A DNA stretch of 64,000 bases from Colimorpha_A sp045540115 (GCA_045540115.1 JAZQGR010000096.1:70834-134833), one strand, 5' to 3'. Positions 34,885-43,800 are shown, counted from the stretch's first letter. A program made the numbers and translations. The notes: generated from the letters alone by a model not told the origin.

Positions 34885-36627
34885 ATGGAAAACGTAAAAG
34901 CACCTTGGCTTGATAATTATGGAGACGTTCCGCATACACTTGAATATAAGCAGGGAAGTATGTGGGAAGCTGTTCTTGATATTGCAAAGGATTATCCCGA
35001 CTATATCTCCTTTGTTTTCATGGGAAAAAAGACAAAGTATAAGGACTTTGCGAAGCAGGTGGATGATTGCGCGAAGGCTCTTAAGAATATTGGAATTAAA
35101 CCCGGTGACAGAGTTACCATCTGTATGCCGAACTGCCCACAGGGCATTATTATGTTCTATGCCGTAAACGTTGTCGGTGGCATTGCAAACATGATTCATC
35201 CCCTCTCGGCTGAACAGGAAATTGCCTTTTATCTCAATGATTCAAATAGTGTTGCGGCTATAACGCTCGATCAGTTTTATCCCAAATTTGCCGCGATAAG
35301 AGAGCAAGTAAATATTCAGAATCTTATTATTGCGGATATAAAGGACGCACTTTCTCCTCTCATGAAGGCTGGGTACGCTCTTACCTCCGGAAGAAAGATT
35401 AAGAAAATACCTTCCGATGCGCCCATTATCAGATGGAATGACTTTATCAAGGCCGGAAGAAACTTTACAGGAAGATATAAGGTTAAAAGAGGGGCGAATG
35501 ACCCAGCTGTAACTCTTTACAGCGGCGGCACAACAGGAACAAGCAAGGGAATCCTTCTTTCTAACCTTAATTTTAACGCGCTTGCCGCGCAGATCATTGC
35601 TACAAATCCCGTGTTCTGTCCCGGAGACACTATGCTTGCGGCAATGCCAATATTCCACGGCTTTGGTCTCGGAGTCAGTATTCACTCGATGCTTGCAAAT
35701 GGCGGTAAATGTATACTTGTCCCGAGATTTACTCCGGCAAGCTATGCGAAACTGATAGTTGAATACAAATGTAATTTTATGGCAGGTGTTCCGACTCTTT
35801 ACGAAGCACTTCTTCGCCAGTCTGTTATGAAGGGAGCTGACCTCTCATGCTTAAAGGGCGTTTACAGCGGCGGTGACTCTCTTTCTATTGAGCTTAAAAA
35901 GAAGCTTGATGCTTTCCTTGCAGATCATAACTCTACCGTTAAGGTAAGAGAGGGTTACGGAACAACCGAGTGTGTAACTGCAAGTTGCCTTACTCCTCTT
36001 CATCTTGCAAAAGAGGGAAGTATAGGCCAGCCTTTCCCGGATACGTTCTATAAGATCGTTCGACCGGGAACTCAGGAAGAGCTTCCTTACGGTGAGGACG
36101 GCGAGATCTGTCTCTCAGGTCCAACTACAATGATGGAATACGTCGGTCATCCCGAGGAAACCGCGCAGACACTACAGACACATGCTGATGGCATGAAATG
36201 GGTACATACGGGCGACCTTGGTCACATGGATGAAGACGGATTCATTTACTTTAAGCAACGCATCAAGAGAATGATCGTAACAAGCGGTTACAACGTTTAT
36301 CCTTCTCAGCTTGAAAACATTCTTGATGCACACGACATTGTTCAGATGAGCTGTATCATAGGCGTTCCGGATCCTATAAAGATACAGAGAATCAAAGCAT
36401 TTATTATGCTTAAACCTGGCGTTGAAAAAAGTGAAGAAAATAAGGAGGTACTCATAAATTATTGTAAAAAGAATATTGCAAAATATGCAGTTCCTTATGA
36501 CATAGAATTCAGGGATCAGCTTCCAAAGACACTCGTCGGTAAAGTTGCTTATCGAGTTCTTGAGGAAGAAGAAAATGCAAAGAGAGCAGTGCAGAGCATC
36601 TCTGCGGAGTCAACTGCAACCGCCTGA
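34885..36627 (+). CDS. AMP-forming acyl-CoA/acyl-ACP ligase (1)
   Basis: 580 residues of the ANL superfamily. The P-loop is TLYSGGTTGTSKGILLSN, the A5 motif is REGYGTTECV, the A7 motif is WVHTGDLGHMDEDG, and the C-terminal lysine is in PKTLVGKVAY. The N-terminal half resembles long-chain fatty acid ligases (KDFAKQVDDCAKALKNIG). It would activate a carboxylic acid as adenylate and pass it to CoA or to the ACP encoded downstream. The ribosome site is AAAGGAG. Confidence 0.9.
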   Translation: MENVKAPWLDNYGDVPHTLEYKQGSMWEAVLDIAKDYPDYISFVFMGKKTKYKDFAKQVDDCAKALKNIGIKPGDRVTICMPNCPQGIIMFYAVNVVGGIANMIHPLSAEQEIAFYLNDSNSVAAITLDQFYPKFAAIREQVNIQNLIIADIKDALSPLMKAGYALTSGRKIKKIPSDAPIIRWNDFIKAGRNFTGRYKVKRGANDPAVTLYSGGTTGTSKGILLSNLNFNALAAQIIATNPVFCPGDTMLAAMPIFHGFGLGVSIHSMLANGGKCILVPRFTPASYAKLIVEYKCNFMAGVPTLYEALLRQSVMKGADLSCLKGVYSGGDSLSIELKKKLDAFLADHNSTVKVREGYGTTECVTASCLTPLHLAKEGSIGQPFPDTFYKIVRPGTQEELPYGEDGEICLSGPTTMMEYVGHPEETAQTLQTHADGMKWVHTGDLGHMDEDGFIYFKQRIKRMIVTSGYNVYPSQLENILDAHDIVQMSCIIGVPDPIKIQRIKAFIMLKPGVEKSEENKEVLINYCKKNIAKYAVPYDIEFRDQLPKTLVGKVAYRVLEEEENAKRAVQSISAESTATA

Positions 36628-36770
36628 AAAATTGTTTAATTTAATAATTTTTAAAATTCAATTTACCAAATAGTTTAAAAATTATTCACAGCTGTTCATA
36701 AAATTGGCTTATTATATGTTCAATACGTATCAATAGGCGCTGTAATACATAATCGAAAAGGAGAGAATTT
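36628..36770 (+). other. AT-rich gap before the ACP gene
   Basis: 143 bases, very A/T rich, with no gene and no convincing terminator. A second promoter for the ACP and ligase pair is possible, but I see no clean -35/-10 pair. Confidence 0.3.
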
Positions 36771-37010
36771 ATGTATCAGGAAACGCTTAATAAGGTTATA
36801 TCCACAATAGTTGACGAACTTGGGCTGGACTGCGATGAGATAAACGAAAATTCAAAGATAGTATCGGATCTCGATGTCAACTCTCTCGAGTTGCTTAACG
36901 TAATAATGGCTATCGAAGAAGATTTTAAGATCACATTTGAAGAAAACAAATTGCGAAAGATCAAGACGGTTGGGGATATAGCGAAATACGTAGTTGAACT
37001 CAAATCGTAA
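36771..37010 (+). CDS. Acyl carrier protein
   Basis: 79 acidic residues in a four-helix ACP pattern. The phosphopantetheine serine lies in SDLDVNSLELLNVIMAIEE (VNSLEL replaces the common DSLDxVEL). It lies between two AMP-forming ligases, so it is probably a dedicated carrier of this locus rather than the fatty acid synthase ACP. GGAGAG lies eight bases upstream. Confidence 0.9.
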   Translation: MYQETLNKVISTIVDELGLDCDEINENSKIVSDLDVNSLELLNVIMAIEEDFKITFEENKLRKIKTVGDIAKYVVELKS

Positions 37011-37024
37011 AGGAATCACATAAT

Positions 37025-38701
37025 ATGTCTAAGTCAGAAGCAGTTATCAGCAAAAAGAATAAGAATACCGGGTATTATGAGGTGGCTCCGGTTATCAGTA
37101 TCAGAAGTATGCTTGATAAAGCGAAGAATGAAGCAGGAGAATGGGACGCTTATCAATATAAGCTGAACGAAAATGAAATTAAGCATGTTTCATTTAATGA
37201 GTTTCATCAGAACACCGAAGACCTTGGCTCTTCACTTTGCAAGCTTGGTCTCGGTAACGCTCACATAGCCTGTATTGGTGATAACAGTTACCCTTGGATT
37301 GTTGCCTACCTGACTGTTCTTAAATCTGCCGGAGTATTTGTTCCGATAGATAAGGAGCTTCCGGAAGAGGATATATTCAGAATCATAAATGATAGCGACA
37401 GTACTGCAATTTTTTTCGCTTCTCGATTTGAAGAGTCGATACTAAAAAATAAGGATAAGCTTCCTAATATTAAATACTTTATTTCACTTGACAGGGATGA
37501 GTCATGTGAAGAGTATCTTTCAATGACACAGCTCATCGAAAAAGGCTCAAATCTTGATAAGCGCGAATATGACTCGCTTAAATCAAACGAAAACGATTTA
37601 AAGCTTCTCGTATATACCTCGGGAACGACCGGTCTGGCAAAGGGGGTTATGTTAAGCGAACACAATCTGATATCGGGCGTTTATTATGGTCTGCATGTGT
37701 CCCAAATCTTTGGTTCGGGATTGTCTGTACTTCCTTATAATCACACTTATGAGGCGGTCTGTGATATTCTTGTTTCGATTCATAAGCACACAACGCTTTG
37801 TATTAACGATTCGCTTAAGGCTGTGCTGAAAAACCTTCAGCTATTCAAGCCTGATTATATTTACATTGTTCCCGCATTTTTGGAGCTCTTTTACTCAGGT
37901 GTCCAGAAGAACATCCGTAAGCAGGGAAAAGAGAAGCTTGTCAATAATATGATTAGAGTGTCAAACGGACTCCGAAAAGTAGGAATTGACTTGCGAAAGG
38001 TCTTCTTTAAGCAGATCACAAATGCTTTTGGAGGCAATTTGAAAAAAATTGTTTGTGGCGGAGCACCGATTCGTCCCGAAATCGGAAAATTCTTCGGTGA
38101 TATTGGTATTTGGGTAATCGGTGGGTATGGAATTACTGAATGCTCACCACTTGTATCTGTCAATGATGAAAAAGCCAATGACTATAATACAGTAGGTCGC
38201 AGACTTCCGTGCCTTGAATGGAGAGTCGATTCTCCTAATGAGGAGGGAATAGGCGAAATACAGGTGAAGGGCGACGTTGTTATGCTCGGATACTATAAGC
38301 AGCCTGAAAAGACCGCAGAAGTTTTGAGTGACGGCTGGTTTTCAACCGGAGATTACGGCTATATCACACCTGAAGATTGGCTCGTTATTACCGGACGTAA
38401 AAAGAATATTATCGTTCTTACCAACGGAAAGAATATCTATCCTGAAGAGATTGAAAATCTGATTATGCAGATAGATTACGTTTCAGAGGTAATCGTAAGT
38501 GGCATCAAGAATGCCCACGGGCAAGAAACAGGCCTTCAGGCTGAAGTGTATCTTTCCGAGGAGCGCGCCGAAGCGCAGGTTCTTGAAGATATCCAAAATA
38601 AGCTTGAAGAGCTGCCGACATATAAGAATGTTTCAAACGTTATCATTCGTGACGAGCCCTTTGCAAAGACTACTTCAAACAAGATCAAACGTAAATACTG
38701 A
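37025..38701 (+). CDS. AMP-forming acyl ligase (2)
   Basis: 558 residues of the ANL superfamily. The P-loop is LLVYTSGTTGLAKGVMLSE, the A5 motif GGYGITECSPLVSVN, the A7 motif FSTGDYGYITPEDW and the hinge GRKKNIIVLTNGKNIYPEE. The C-terminal lysine is in KTTSNKIKRKY. It resembles long-chain fatty acid or acyl-ACP ligases. The gene follows the ACP by 14 bases and ends at a strong terminator. Confidence 0.9.
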   Translation: MSKSEAVISKKNKNTGYYEVAPVISIRSMLDKAKNEAGEWDAYQYKLNENEIKHVSFNEFHQNTEDLGSSLCKLGLGNAHIACIGDNSYPWIVAYLTVLKSAGVFVPIDKELPEEDIFRIINDSDSTAIFFASRFEESILKNKDKLPNIKYFISLDRDESCEEYLSMTQLIEKGSNLDKREYDSLKSNENDLKLLVYTSGTTGLAKGVMLSEHNLISGVYYGLHVSQIFGSGLSVLPYNHTYEAVCDILVSIHKHTTLCINDSLKAVLKNLQLFKPDYIYIVPAFLELFYSGVQKNIRKQGKEKLVNNMIRVSNGLRKVGIDLRKVFFKQITNAFGGNLKKIVCGGAPIRPEIGKFFGDIGIWVIGGYGITECSPLVSVNDEKANDYNTVGRRLPCLEWRVDSPNEEGIGEIQVKGDVVMLGYYKQPEKTAEVLSDGWFSTGDYGYITPEDWLVITGRKKNIIVLTNGKNIYPEEIENLIMQIDYVSEVIVSGIKNAHGQETGLQAEVYLSEERAEAQVLEDIQNKLEELPTYKNVSNVIIRDEPFAKTTSNKIKRKY

Positions 38702-38736
38702 CAAAAGCTCCGCAGAACGTTTCTGCGGAGCTTTTG
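38702..38736 (+). terminator. Terminator of the acyl-activation locus
   Basis: A perfect 16-bp stem (38702-38717 with 38721-38736) with loop CGT, directly after the stop codon. Confidence 0.88.
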
Positions 38737-38786
38737 ATATATGTCGCGAAAGGGTAACAAAGCAAAAGGTTTAAACATTTAAATAC

Positions 38787-38801
38787 AATTGTACTAAATT
38801 A
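38787..38801. repeat. Left attachment repeat of the prophage
   Basis: AATTGTACTAAATTA lies 12 bases past the rep stop. It matches the right copy in 15/15 positions, and in 17/18 counting three more bases to the left. A TACAATTGTA palindrome overlaps it here. Confidence 0.75.
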
Positions 38802-38812
38802 GCGTTTGCTTA

Positions 38813-39922
38813 TTAAAACGGTAATTCGTCCATATCAGTGAATTTATGAAAACGCATTACAGCGTCTTCATCTATCCGGGGAAAGGGAACACATTTAAGT
38901 ATCAGATCGCGGAGAGCGAAGAAATAATCATTAGCGCAACCTTTGAACAATGGGCGCATCTGAGTATTCGACAAATAATCCGCATAAGCTCGATATTTAA
39001 CACGAGTGTGAGTAGCCATCTGATTATATAAAATATTCAGATTCTGAAAGCCGAATTTTTCAACATAAGCGTCGAACATATCACATTGATATTGTTTTAA
39101 TCCGAATTGAGAAGCATCACCGCCTTTATATCGATCAAATATACGAACAGAGTCCAAATACTTTAACATTTGTGAAACGCGCTTATAACACGAATAAAAG
39201 GCGTCCTCGTAAGTATCAGATATTTCACGTTGAAATAGATCGTCAATGTGATCAAAGTCAGAAGCGTCAATATCAACTATTTTATCTTTAAGAAAATCTA
39301 TTAAAAGAAACTCGACGTTCTGATATGTAATCTCCACACGTGTTATGTCCTTATAGCTGTCAGCATCAGAATAGCCCTGACGCTCTTTTTCTTTATCGTA
39401 GACCTTTATCCTACCGTCTTTACATTTAGGACGTAAATAGCGCGTTGCAGAGCTTCCTATAGTGCCTATGCTCATGGTAGAGATCGAACCGTGACCAACA
39501 AAGCAAATATCTTGAATAGGAACACCTTTGAGATCGAAAGCAACATCAATAGAGCTTATACGATGAACGTAAGCACCTCTGAAATATAAGAAAACAGTTA
39601 CAACGTCGGGTACTGTAGTTTTGTTTGGATTGAACTCTAACATACAGTAGCTACCGTCTACGTCACCTTGTGCCTTAAGACGTCCGACGAAGAAAGCAAG
39701 AACAGACTCTTCATCACCGTTTTGAAACTTGTAATAATCCTGCCAAGAGTTTATCTTACGCATCTGAACGGGAGAAAGATTTACACGTTCTATGATCGTA
39801 TATGAACCTGTATATCTATCAAGAAATTCCTGAAATAACCAAGGGGAACGATTTTTATTATTACCTTGATTTTTTAGTTTTGAAGTGAGTTTATATACGA
39901 CCTTAATTTTGTCAATTTTCAT
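38813..39922 (-). CDS. Phage replication initiator, Rep_trans type
   Basis: 369 residues. The central pattern RYLRPKCKDGRIKVYDKEKERQ followed by DITRVEITYQNVEFLL is that of the replication initiation factor family (Rep_trans, rolling-circle initiators of pT181-like plasmids and Gram-positive inoviruses). The catalytic Tyr is probably one of those in this region; I cannot assign it. GGAG lies nine bases before the ATG. It sits at the downstream end of the leftward phage unit, after the structured intergenic region. Confidence 0.82.
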   Translation of the reverse strand: MKIDKIKVVYKLTSKLKNQGNNKNRSPWLFQEFLDRYTGSYTIIERVNLSPVQMRKINSWQDYYKFQNGDEESVLAFFVGRLKAQGDVDGSYCMLEFNPNKTTVPDVVTVFLYFRGAYVHRISSIDVAFDLKGVPIQDICFVGHGSISTMSIGTIGSSATRYLRPKCKDGRIKVYDKEKERQGYSDADSYKDITRVEITYQNVEFLLIDFLKDKIVDIDASDFDHIDDLFQREISDTYEDAFYSCYKRVSQMLKYLDSVRIFDRYKGGDASQFGLKQYQCDMFDAYVEKFGFQNLNILYNQMATHTRVKYRAYADYLSNTQMRPLFKGCANDYFFALRDLILKCVPFPRIDEDAVMRFHKFTDMDELPF

Positions 39923-40017
39923 GAGATTTACTCCATGGGCATTTATTCAAAAATGCATTAAATGCACTTTTGTTTGCCCTATTGTACATAGGGCATATAA
40001 AATTATTTTTTCTCTCT

Positions 40018-40071
40018 CCGACGGAGGGAATCGGGGGAGGCAAACGCCTTCCCCCGAACCCCCTCCGTCGG
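40018..40071. repeat. Long two-part hairpin
   Basis: The outer perfect 11-bp stem CCGACGGAGGG (40018-40028 with 40061-40071) encloses an inner stem of about nine pairs (40032-40040 with 40048-40056). The 7-base loop is G/C-free apart from its ends. It resembles an inovirus packaging hairpin or rolling-circle origin. Confidence 0.6.
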
Positions 40072-40090
40072 GAGCGTATTCGTATCGACG

Positions 40091-40174
40091 TTTACCACAC
40101 CGCAGGGGCGTGGAAAACGCCGAGGGAGAGCCGGAGCGCGGCCGAGTTTACCACAGCATAAAGCTATGGAAAAC
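40091..40174. repeat. Two tandem related hairpins with GTTTACCAC arms
   Basis: Unit 1 (about 40092-40122) and unit 2 (about 40145-40174) share the arms GTTTACCACA and TGGAAAAC but have different loops. The repeated motif within fold-back structures suggests binding sites for the Rep protein. Confidence 0.55.
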
Positions 40175-40246
40175 TTGACCGCCTATTTGCTCCGGCGCAA
40201 ATGGGGAATGTTTTGTTATTCGCGCCTGCGGCGAAAGAAATATTTT

Positions 40247-41155
40247 TTATTCTTCTTTTTCAGGCGGCTTCGCCGCGGGACTAAATAAAGCAGCTTTATA
40301 TCGATCTCTATTTTCTTTATAATCACGGGAAACATTCTTACTGACAGATATGTCTATCAGGTATCTTGTCTTCAATGACTTGTCAAAGGGCTCAGGAACG
40401 CGCGTAGCTCCGTATTTATATATTTCAGAGTAACAACGCGAGTTATACTTTTCAAGCTTAAGCAAACGCTGAAACCACATATAATGAAGCATACCGAAGA
40501 AATATGATCTTCTATCAACCTCAACAGAAAGCTCTTGTTTACTATCCTCGACCATAAGAAGGGGAGTGACATCTACCTTATAGAATGGAAGAAGGTACCA
40601 ACGACGGAAGTTATTAAGATGGTATATCAGACCAAGACGTGATCTAACTGCTTTGACAATATTATCAGAGCTCTGATCTGTAACATACATACGACCGTCA
40701 ACCCAATGTCTGAAGAAACGTGTAAAGTCTGCAAATTGCTCTTTGACGTATGGATTATCGTAATCCCATTGAGAAGCGAATTGACCTATTTCATCTATAA
40801 CAACGATAGCACCAAGGGGGAGAAGCTTCTGACGAAGAATATGCTCCTTACGGAATACGTAAGAAAACTGACGCTTACCAAACATACGGATTCTAATAGG
40901 AATATTTGAATAAAGCGTAGGCTTGTACTTCCATTTAGGGAGCAGCCAACCGAGGGGAGGACATATAATCGTCATAAAACGTTTAAGCTTCTGTTTTTTG
41001 TAGGCACTTCGGGCAGCGGCAACAGCTTTATAGGTCTTGCCGGAGCCCATCGTACCAACAAAAGCTATAACGGTATTATTAGCGAGCTTCTCCTGATGAA
41101 ATAACTGCCAAAGAACTATGACAGTAAGAACGATAAATATTATTAAATAAATCAT
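40247..41155 (-). CDS. Zot/pI-like phage assembly ATPase
   Basis: 302 residues. A single N-terminal membrane segment (about 3-19) is followed at once by Walker A FVGTMGSGKT (residues 32-41) and Walker B IVVIDEIGQF (D121, E122), the Zonular occludens toxin ATPase domain. Phage pI drives extrusion of the filament through the membrane. In M13 the membrane segment is C-terminal to the ATPase; here it is N-terminal and there is no long outside domain. AGGAG lies four bases before the ATG. Confidence 0.88.
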   Translation of the reverse strand: MIYLIIFIVLTVIVLWQLFHQEKLANNTVIAFVGTMGSGKTYKAVAAARSAYKKQKLKRFMTIICPPLGWLLPKWKYKPTLYSNIPIRIRMFGKRQFSYVFRKEHILRQKLLPLGAIVVIDEIGQFASQWDYDNPYVKEQFADFTRFFRHWVDGRMYVTDQSSDNIVKAVRSRLGLIYHLNNFRRWYLLPFYKVDVTPLLMVEDSKQELSVEVDRRSYFFGMLHYMWFQRLLKLEKYNSRCYSEIYKYGATRVPEPFDKSLKTRYLIDISVSKNVSRDYKENRDRYKAALFSPAAKPPEKEE

Positions 41156-41162
41156 AATACTC

Positions 41163-41804
41163 CTATTTCAAATATTTATTAACGAGATCAATAAAACTAC
41201 CTTGAGAAGTAACGGAAATAACAGCGTCTTGACCGTTGTTAAAAGGATTATATCGTTCTTTAGGAAGATCCAAAATCATCTTATCAACGTGCTTCATAAA
41301 AAATGAATCCTTGAAATGATCTGAATATTCTAAAGTTGTCTGACCATTATAGAAGCCGAAATAATGTAGATAGTTACCATAACGATCAAAAGCAACAACA
41401 AAAGTCATTTTTCTATAGTCATATCCGGGGAATGTTTTACCGGCATCAGTAGCTTTAGGATATATTTTTGATCCAATCTCAGCAAAAATAGAATAAGAAT
41501 CACGAATATTCTTAGGAATAACAACGCAATAAGAAACGTCTTTAAACTGATCGGTATTAGAAAGAATGACATCAAAAGGATTATCAGGATCAAAAGTATA
41601 AACATAAGATTTTCCTTTTAATCCTGATTGCTTTGTTTCGCCAAAAAATTCCAAAACTTCAAAGGCAAATGTATCAGTCCTATCAATAAAATCAGCGAAA
41701 TAATTAAGGGAAGTACTGAAAGAAGGCGAAACATAATATCCGAAATACGACAAAGGTAAGCTGAAAACCACAAGGAAAAGCATCAAATATAAAACATATT
41801 TCAT
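41163..41804 (-). CDS. Phage membrane-anchored or secreted protein, unknown
   Basis: About 213 residues from the ATG that overlaps the previous stop as ATGA. An N-terminal hydrophobic segment (KYVLYLMLFLVVFSLPLSYF) leads into a soluble outside domain with many aromatic residues. It lies between the pIII-like gene and the Zot gene, the place of minor virion proteins such as pVI. No family is recognised. Confidence 0.65.
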   Translation of the reverse strand: MKYVLYLMLFLVVFSLPLSYFGYYVSPSFSTSLNYFADFIDRTDTFAFEVLEFFGETKQSGLKGKSYVYTFDPDNPFDVILSNTDQFKDVSYCVVIPKNIRDSYSIFAEIGSKIYPKATDAGKTFPGYDYRKMTFVVAFDRYGNYLHYFGFYNGQTTLEYSDHFKDSFFMKHVDKMILDLPKERYNPFNNGQDAVISVTSQGSFIDLVNKYLK

Positions 41805-43075
41805 CCTAAAATCACCCTTGCAACAAAGTAACAAATTACTGCAATCAAAACTGTAGTAATAACATTACCTAAAGTAACACCGCCGAACGCTATGCCATTA
41901 GTGATAACGTTATAAAAAGATAAAAAGCCGTTAAATAAGCCGTCAAAAAAAGCAGTAAAGACGTTATAATCTTTTCGTATATCGTCTATTTCAGATTGAA
42001 CAAGACCATTTTTTTTGATACCAGCTTGATATCCATTTTGATAAGCTTCATCCACAAGAGATTGAATCAAATCAGAAGAAGATTCGGAACCAGCGTCAAA
42101 ACCTTCTTGATAATATTTATCTCGAAGACCGGAAAAATCAATACGATACACGTTAAAAGATTGAATATTAATGCCAACTGTAAGAGGAACTTTCAACGGA
42201 GCGAAAATATAATCTTCCATTGAAGGAATAGTAAAAGAAGTGTCATTTACGTCAGCAAAAAATGATTCTTGTGTAATGAAGTTGCCGTTCTGATCGTAGT
42301 AATTAATTTGAATTACTTTGCCGGAGCTATCGTATTCAATAACGTAAGTATTAACAGAAGTTGGATCAATAACTATATCAGTAGGAATAGTATAAGTAAC
42401 AACACGGTAACCCTCATGCAGTAAAGGGACAGAATCGATAGAACCATCTTGAATCCAATTAGTCAGAGGAGCTGTATACTCTCCTGTTGTATCAGAAGGT
42501 GGATAAAGCCTGTCCTCTCTGAAAATACCGTTAGGAGTTTTAAATTGTAAAATAGAATAAGAAGTGTTTACAGAGGGATTGACATATACAGGTTGATAAC
42601 TACTAAAATTAAATGACAAGCGCTCGAACTCAGAACTTGTAACAACAGAAGAATCAACAGTATAATAAAATTCGCCGGGACCTTCGGAAGTAGCAGCGGG
42701 AATTACAAAAGGTCCATAAGTGCCAACATAAAAAGCTGTCACGCCAAACTTAAACTCATAATTTGAATTATTTACAAACTTAAAAGAATAAGTAAAATCT
42801 CCACCATAAGCGACTGAAAAACTCATGTCAGAAACAAAAGGTTCTTCTACGTATCCACCTTCGCCGCTCATAGGTGCTAAATAATAAAATTCAATAGCTT
42901 CATACGCAGAACGAGCAGAACTGTCCTCAATCCAAGATGTATCAGAATTGTAAAATTCAAAATTAAAAGCATTAGATACAGCAGCTGAAGCAGAGAAAGG
43001 AAGCGTAAAAAGCAATATACTTAAGCATATACTTAAGTATATAAAGCGTTTAAATTTGTCCTTAATAAAAATCAC
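41801..43075 (-). CDS. pIII-like phage adsorption protein
   Basis: 424 residues starting at GTG with AAAGGA just upstream. A clear signal peptide (KRFIYLSICLSILLFTLPF, probable cleavage after SASA) precedes a long beta-rich outside region. After that come a Gly/Ala/Ser-rich helical stretch (YYQEGFDAGSESSSDLI) and a C-terminal membrane anchor (VTLGNVITTVLIAVICYFV). This matches pIII in size, place and topology. It would contact the host cell surface at the tip of the filament. Sequence similarity to known pIII is not evident. Confidence 0.72.
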   Translation of the reverse strand: MIFIKDKFKRFIYLSICLSILLFTLPFSASAAVSNAFNFEFYNSDTSWIEDSSARSAYEAIEFYYLAPMSGEGGYVEEPFVSDMSFSVAYGGDFTYSFKFVNNSNYEFKFGVTAFYVGTYGPFVIPAATSEGPGEFYYTVDSSVVTSSEFERLSFNFSSYQPVYVNPSVNTSYSILQFKTPNGIFREDRLYPPSDTTGEYTAPLTNWIQDGSIDSVPLLHEGYRVVTYTIPTDIVIDPTSVNTYVIEYDSSGKVIQINYYDQNGNFITQESFFADVNDTSFTIPSMEDYIFAPLKVPLTVGINIQSFNVYRIDFSGLRDKYYQEGFDAGSESSSDLIQSLVDEAYQNGYQAGIKKNGLVQSEIDDIRKDYNVFTAFFDGLFNGFLSFYNVITNGIAFGGVTLGNVITTVLIAVICYFVARVILG

Positions 43076-43224
43076 CGTCCTTTAACAAGTAAAAAGGGAA
43101 TAGAAAAGAATAGGAACTCTGTAGCAAGCGCAAGACCAACTACAACGAGAGTTATGACATCAGACGGCATACCGCCGAGAAATACAGAAAGCGCATCCTG
43201 ATAAGCGTTCATCAGATCAATCAT
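43072..43224 (-). CDS. Tiny phage membrane protein, 50 aa
   Basis: Starts MIDLMNAYQDALSVFLGG and contains one long hydrophobic segment (VITLVVVGLALATEFLFFSI) with a basic end (LLVKGR). The start overlaps the previous stop (ATGA) and the stop overlaps the next GTG. AAAGGTGA lies before the ATG. It is probably a minor coat protein. Confidence 0.7.
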   Translation of the reverse strand: MIDLMNAYQDALSVFLGGMPSDVITLVVVGLALATEFLFFSIPFLLVKGR

Positions 43225-43400
43225 AACTTCACCTTTCTGAATAGAAACTCAATGACAAAACGAAGCGGAGCGAAAATAATAAAATACGTTATAAGGAGCG
43301 TGGCGCAGATAGCGACAAGCTCGGCGGCGGAACTCGTGACATCGTTAAAATTCATTATAGTCGCGAGAATATTATAGATCATCAAATATAAAGACTGCAT
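43221..43400 (-). CDS. Tiny phage membrane protein, 59 aa
   Basis: Starts MQSLYLMIYNILATIMNF, has a second hydrophobic segment (ELVAICATLLITYFIIFAP), and ends with basic residues (RFVIEFLFRKVKL). The ribosome site AAAGGAG is strong. Its stop overlaps the next start by 4 bases. It is a minor coat or assembly protein candidate. Confidence 0.72.
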   Translation of the reverse strand: MQSLYLMIYNILATIMNFNDVTSSAAELVAICATLLITYFIIFAPLRFVIEFLFRKVKL

Positions 43401-43585
43401 TATCGTTTTCTCCTTTTGAGAAATAATTTAGCGAAGCCGTAAACCATTACGGCAGAGAATATAAAGAGATACCATTTTGTTTCAGGATTACTTATGTCGG
43501 CAATATAGGTATCAAAAAAGAGAGCGCCCTGCTTGAGGACGCTCTCCCAAATTTTGCCGATCGCAGAGAACTCGGCGTCAAACAT
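43400..43585 (-). CDS. Coat-protein-like phage membrane protein, 61 aa
   Basis: An amphipathic N-terminal half (MFDAEFSAIGKIWESVLK) is followed by one membrane segment (WYLFIFSAVMVYGFAKLF) and a very basic end LKRRKR. The order acid/amphipathic, membrane, basic is that of filamentous coat proteins such as pVIII, although a signal peptide is absent. It is one of two candidates for the major coat protein. Confidence 0.7.
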   Translation of the reverse strand: MFDAEFSAIGKIWESVLKQGALFFDTYIADISNPETKWYLFIFSAVMVYGFAKLFLKRRKR

Positions 43586-43587
43586 TA

Positions 43588-43800
43588 TTAGCCAACCTTA
43601 TAGACGATTGATCCAATAACGGCGGTAACGGTACCAATGCCGAGGAATACGAGGGCGTATGTACCGAAGTTAGTGAGAGCTGCGCTTTCACCGGAACCGC
43701 TTATAAAGATCTTATCGAAAACATCAACGATGATTCCGGCAGTACCTGTAGCATAAGAGGTCATTGCGTCAACAACTGTAGAAACTATCTGATCACCCAT
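43588..43800 (-). CDS. Coat-protein-like phage membrane protein, 70 aa
   Basis: The N-terminal half is small-residue-rich and amphipathic (TVVDAMTSYATGTAGIIVDV). The C-terminal half holds a Gly-rich membrane segment (YALVFLGIGTVTAVIGSIV) and ends YKVG. The ribosome site GAAGGAGATG lies in the end of the preceding gene, whose stop overlaps this ATG (TAATG). The Gly/Ala-rich make-up and likely high expression make it my first choice for the major coat protein. Confidence 0.7.
   Translation of the reverse strand: MGDQIVSTVVDAMTSYATGTAGIIVDVFDKIFISGSGESAALTNFGTYALVFLGIGTVTAVIGSIVYKVG

Larger units (their letters stand above)
39923..40246. other. Structured intergenic region of the prophage (candidate origin and packaging signal)
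   Basis: 324 bases without a gene between rep and the Zot gene. It is much more G/C-rich than the phage genes and packed with inverted repeats: an 8-bp hairpin TGCCCTAT (39975-39995), a long two-part hairpin (40018-40071), two related hairpins with GTTTACCAC arms (40091-40122 and 40145-40174), and an ATTTGC/GCAAAT hairpin near 40192-40209. Filamentous phages keep their origins and packaging signal in such a region. Confidence 0.6.

Noticed and set aside
39885..40178. Plus-strand frames across the phage intergenic region
   Set aside because: They cover dense hairpins and overlap the start of rep; the translations are Pro/Arg-rich and featureless.
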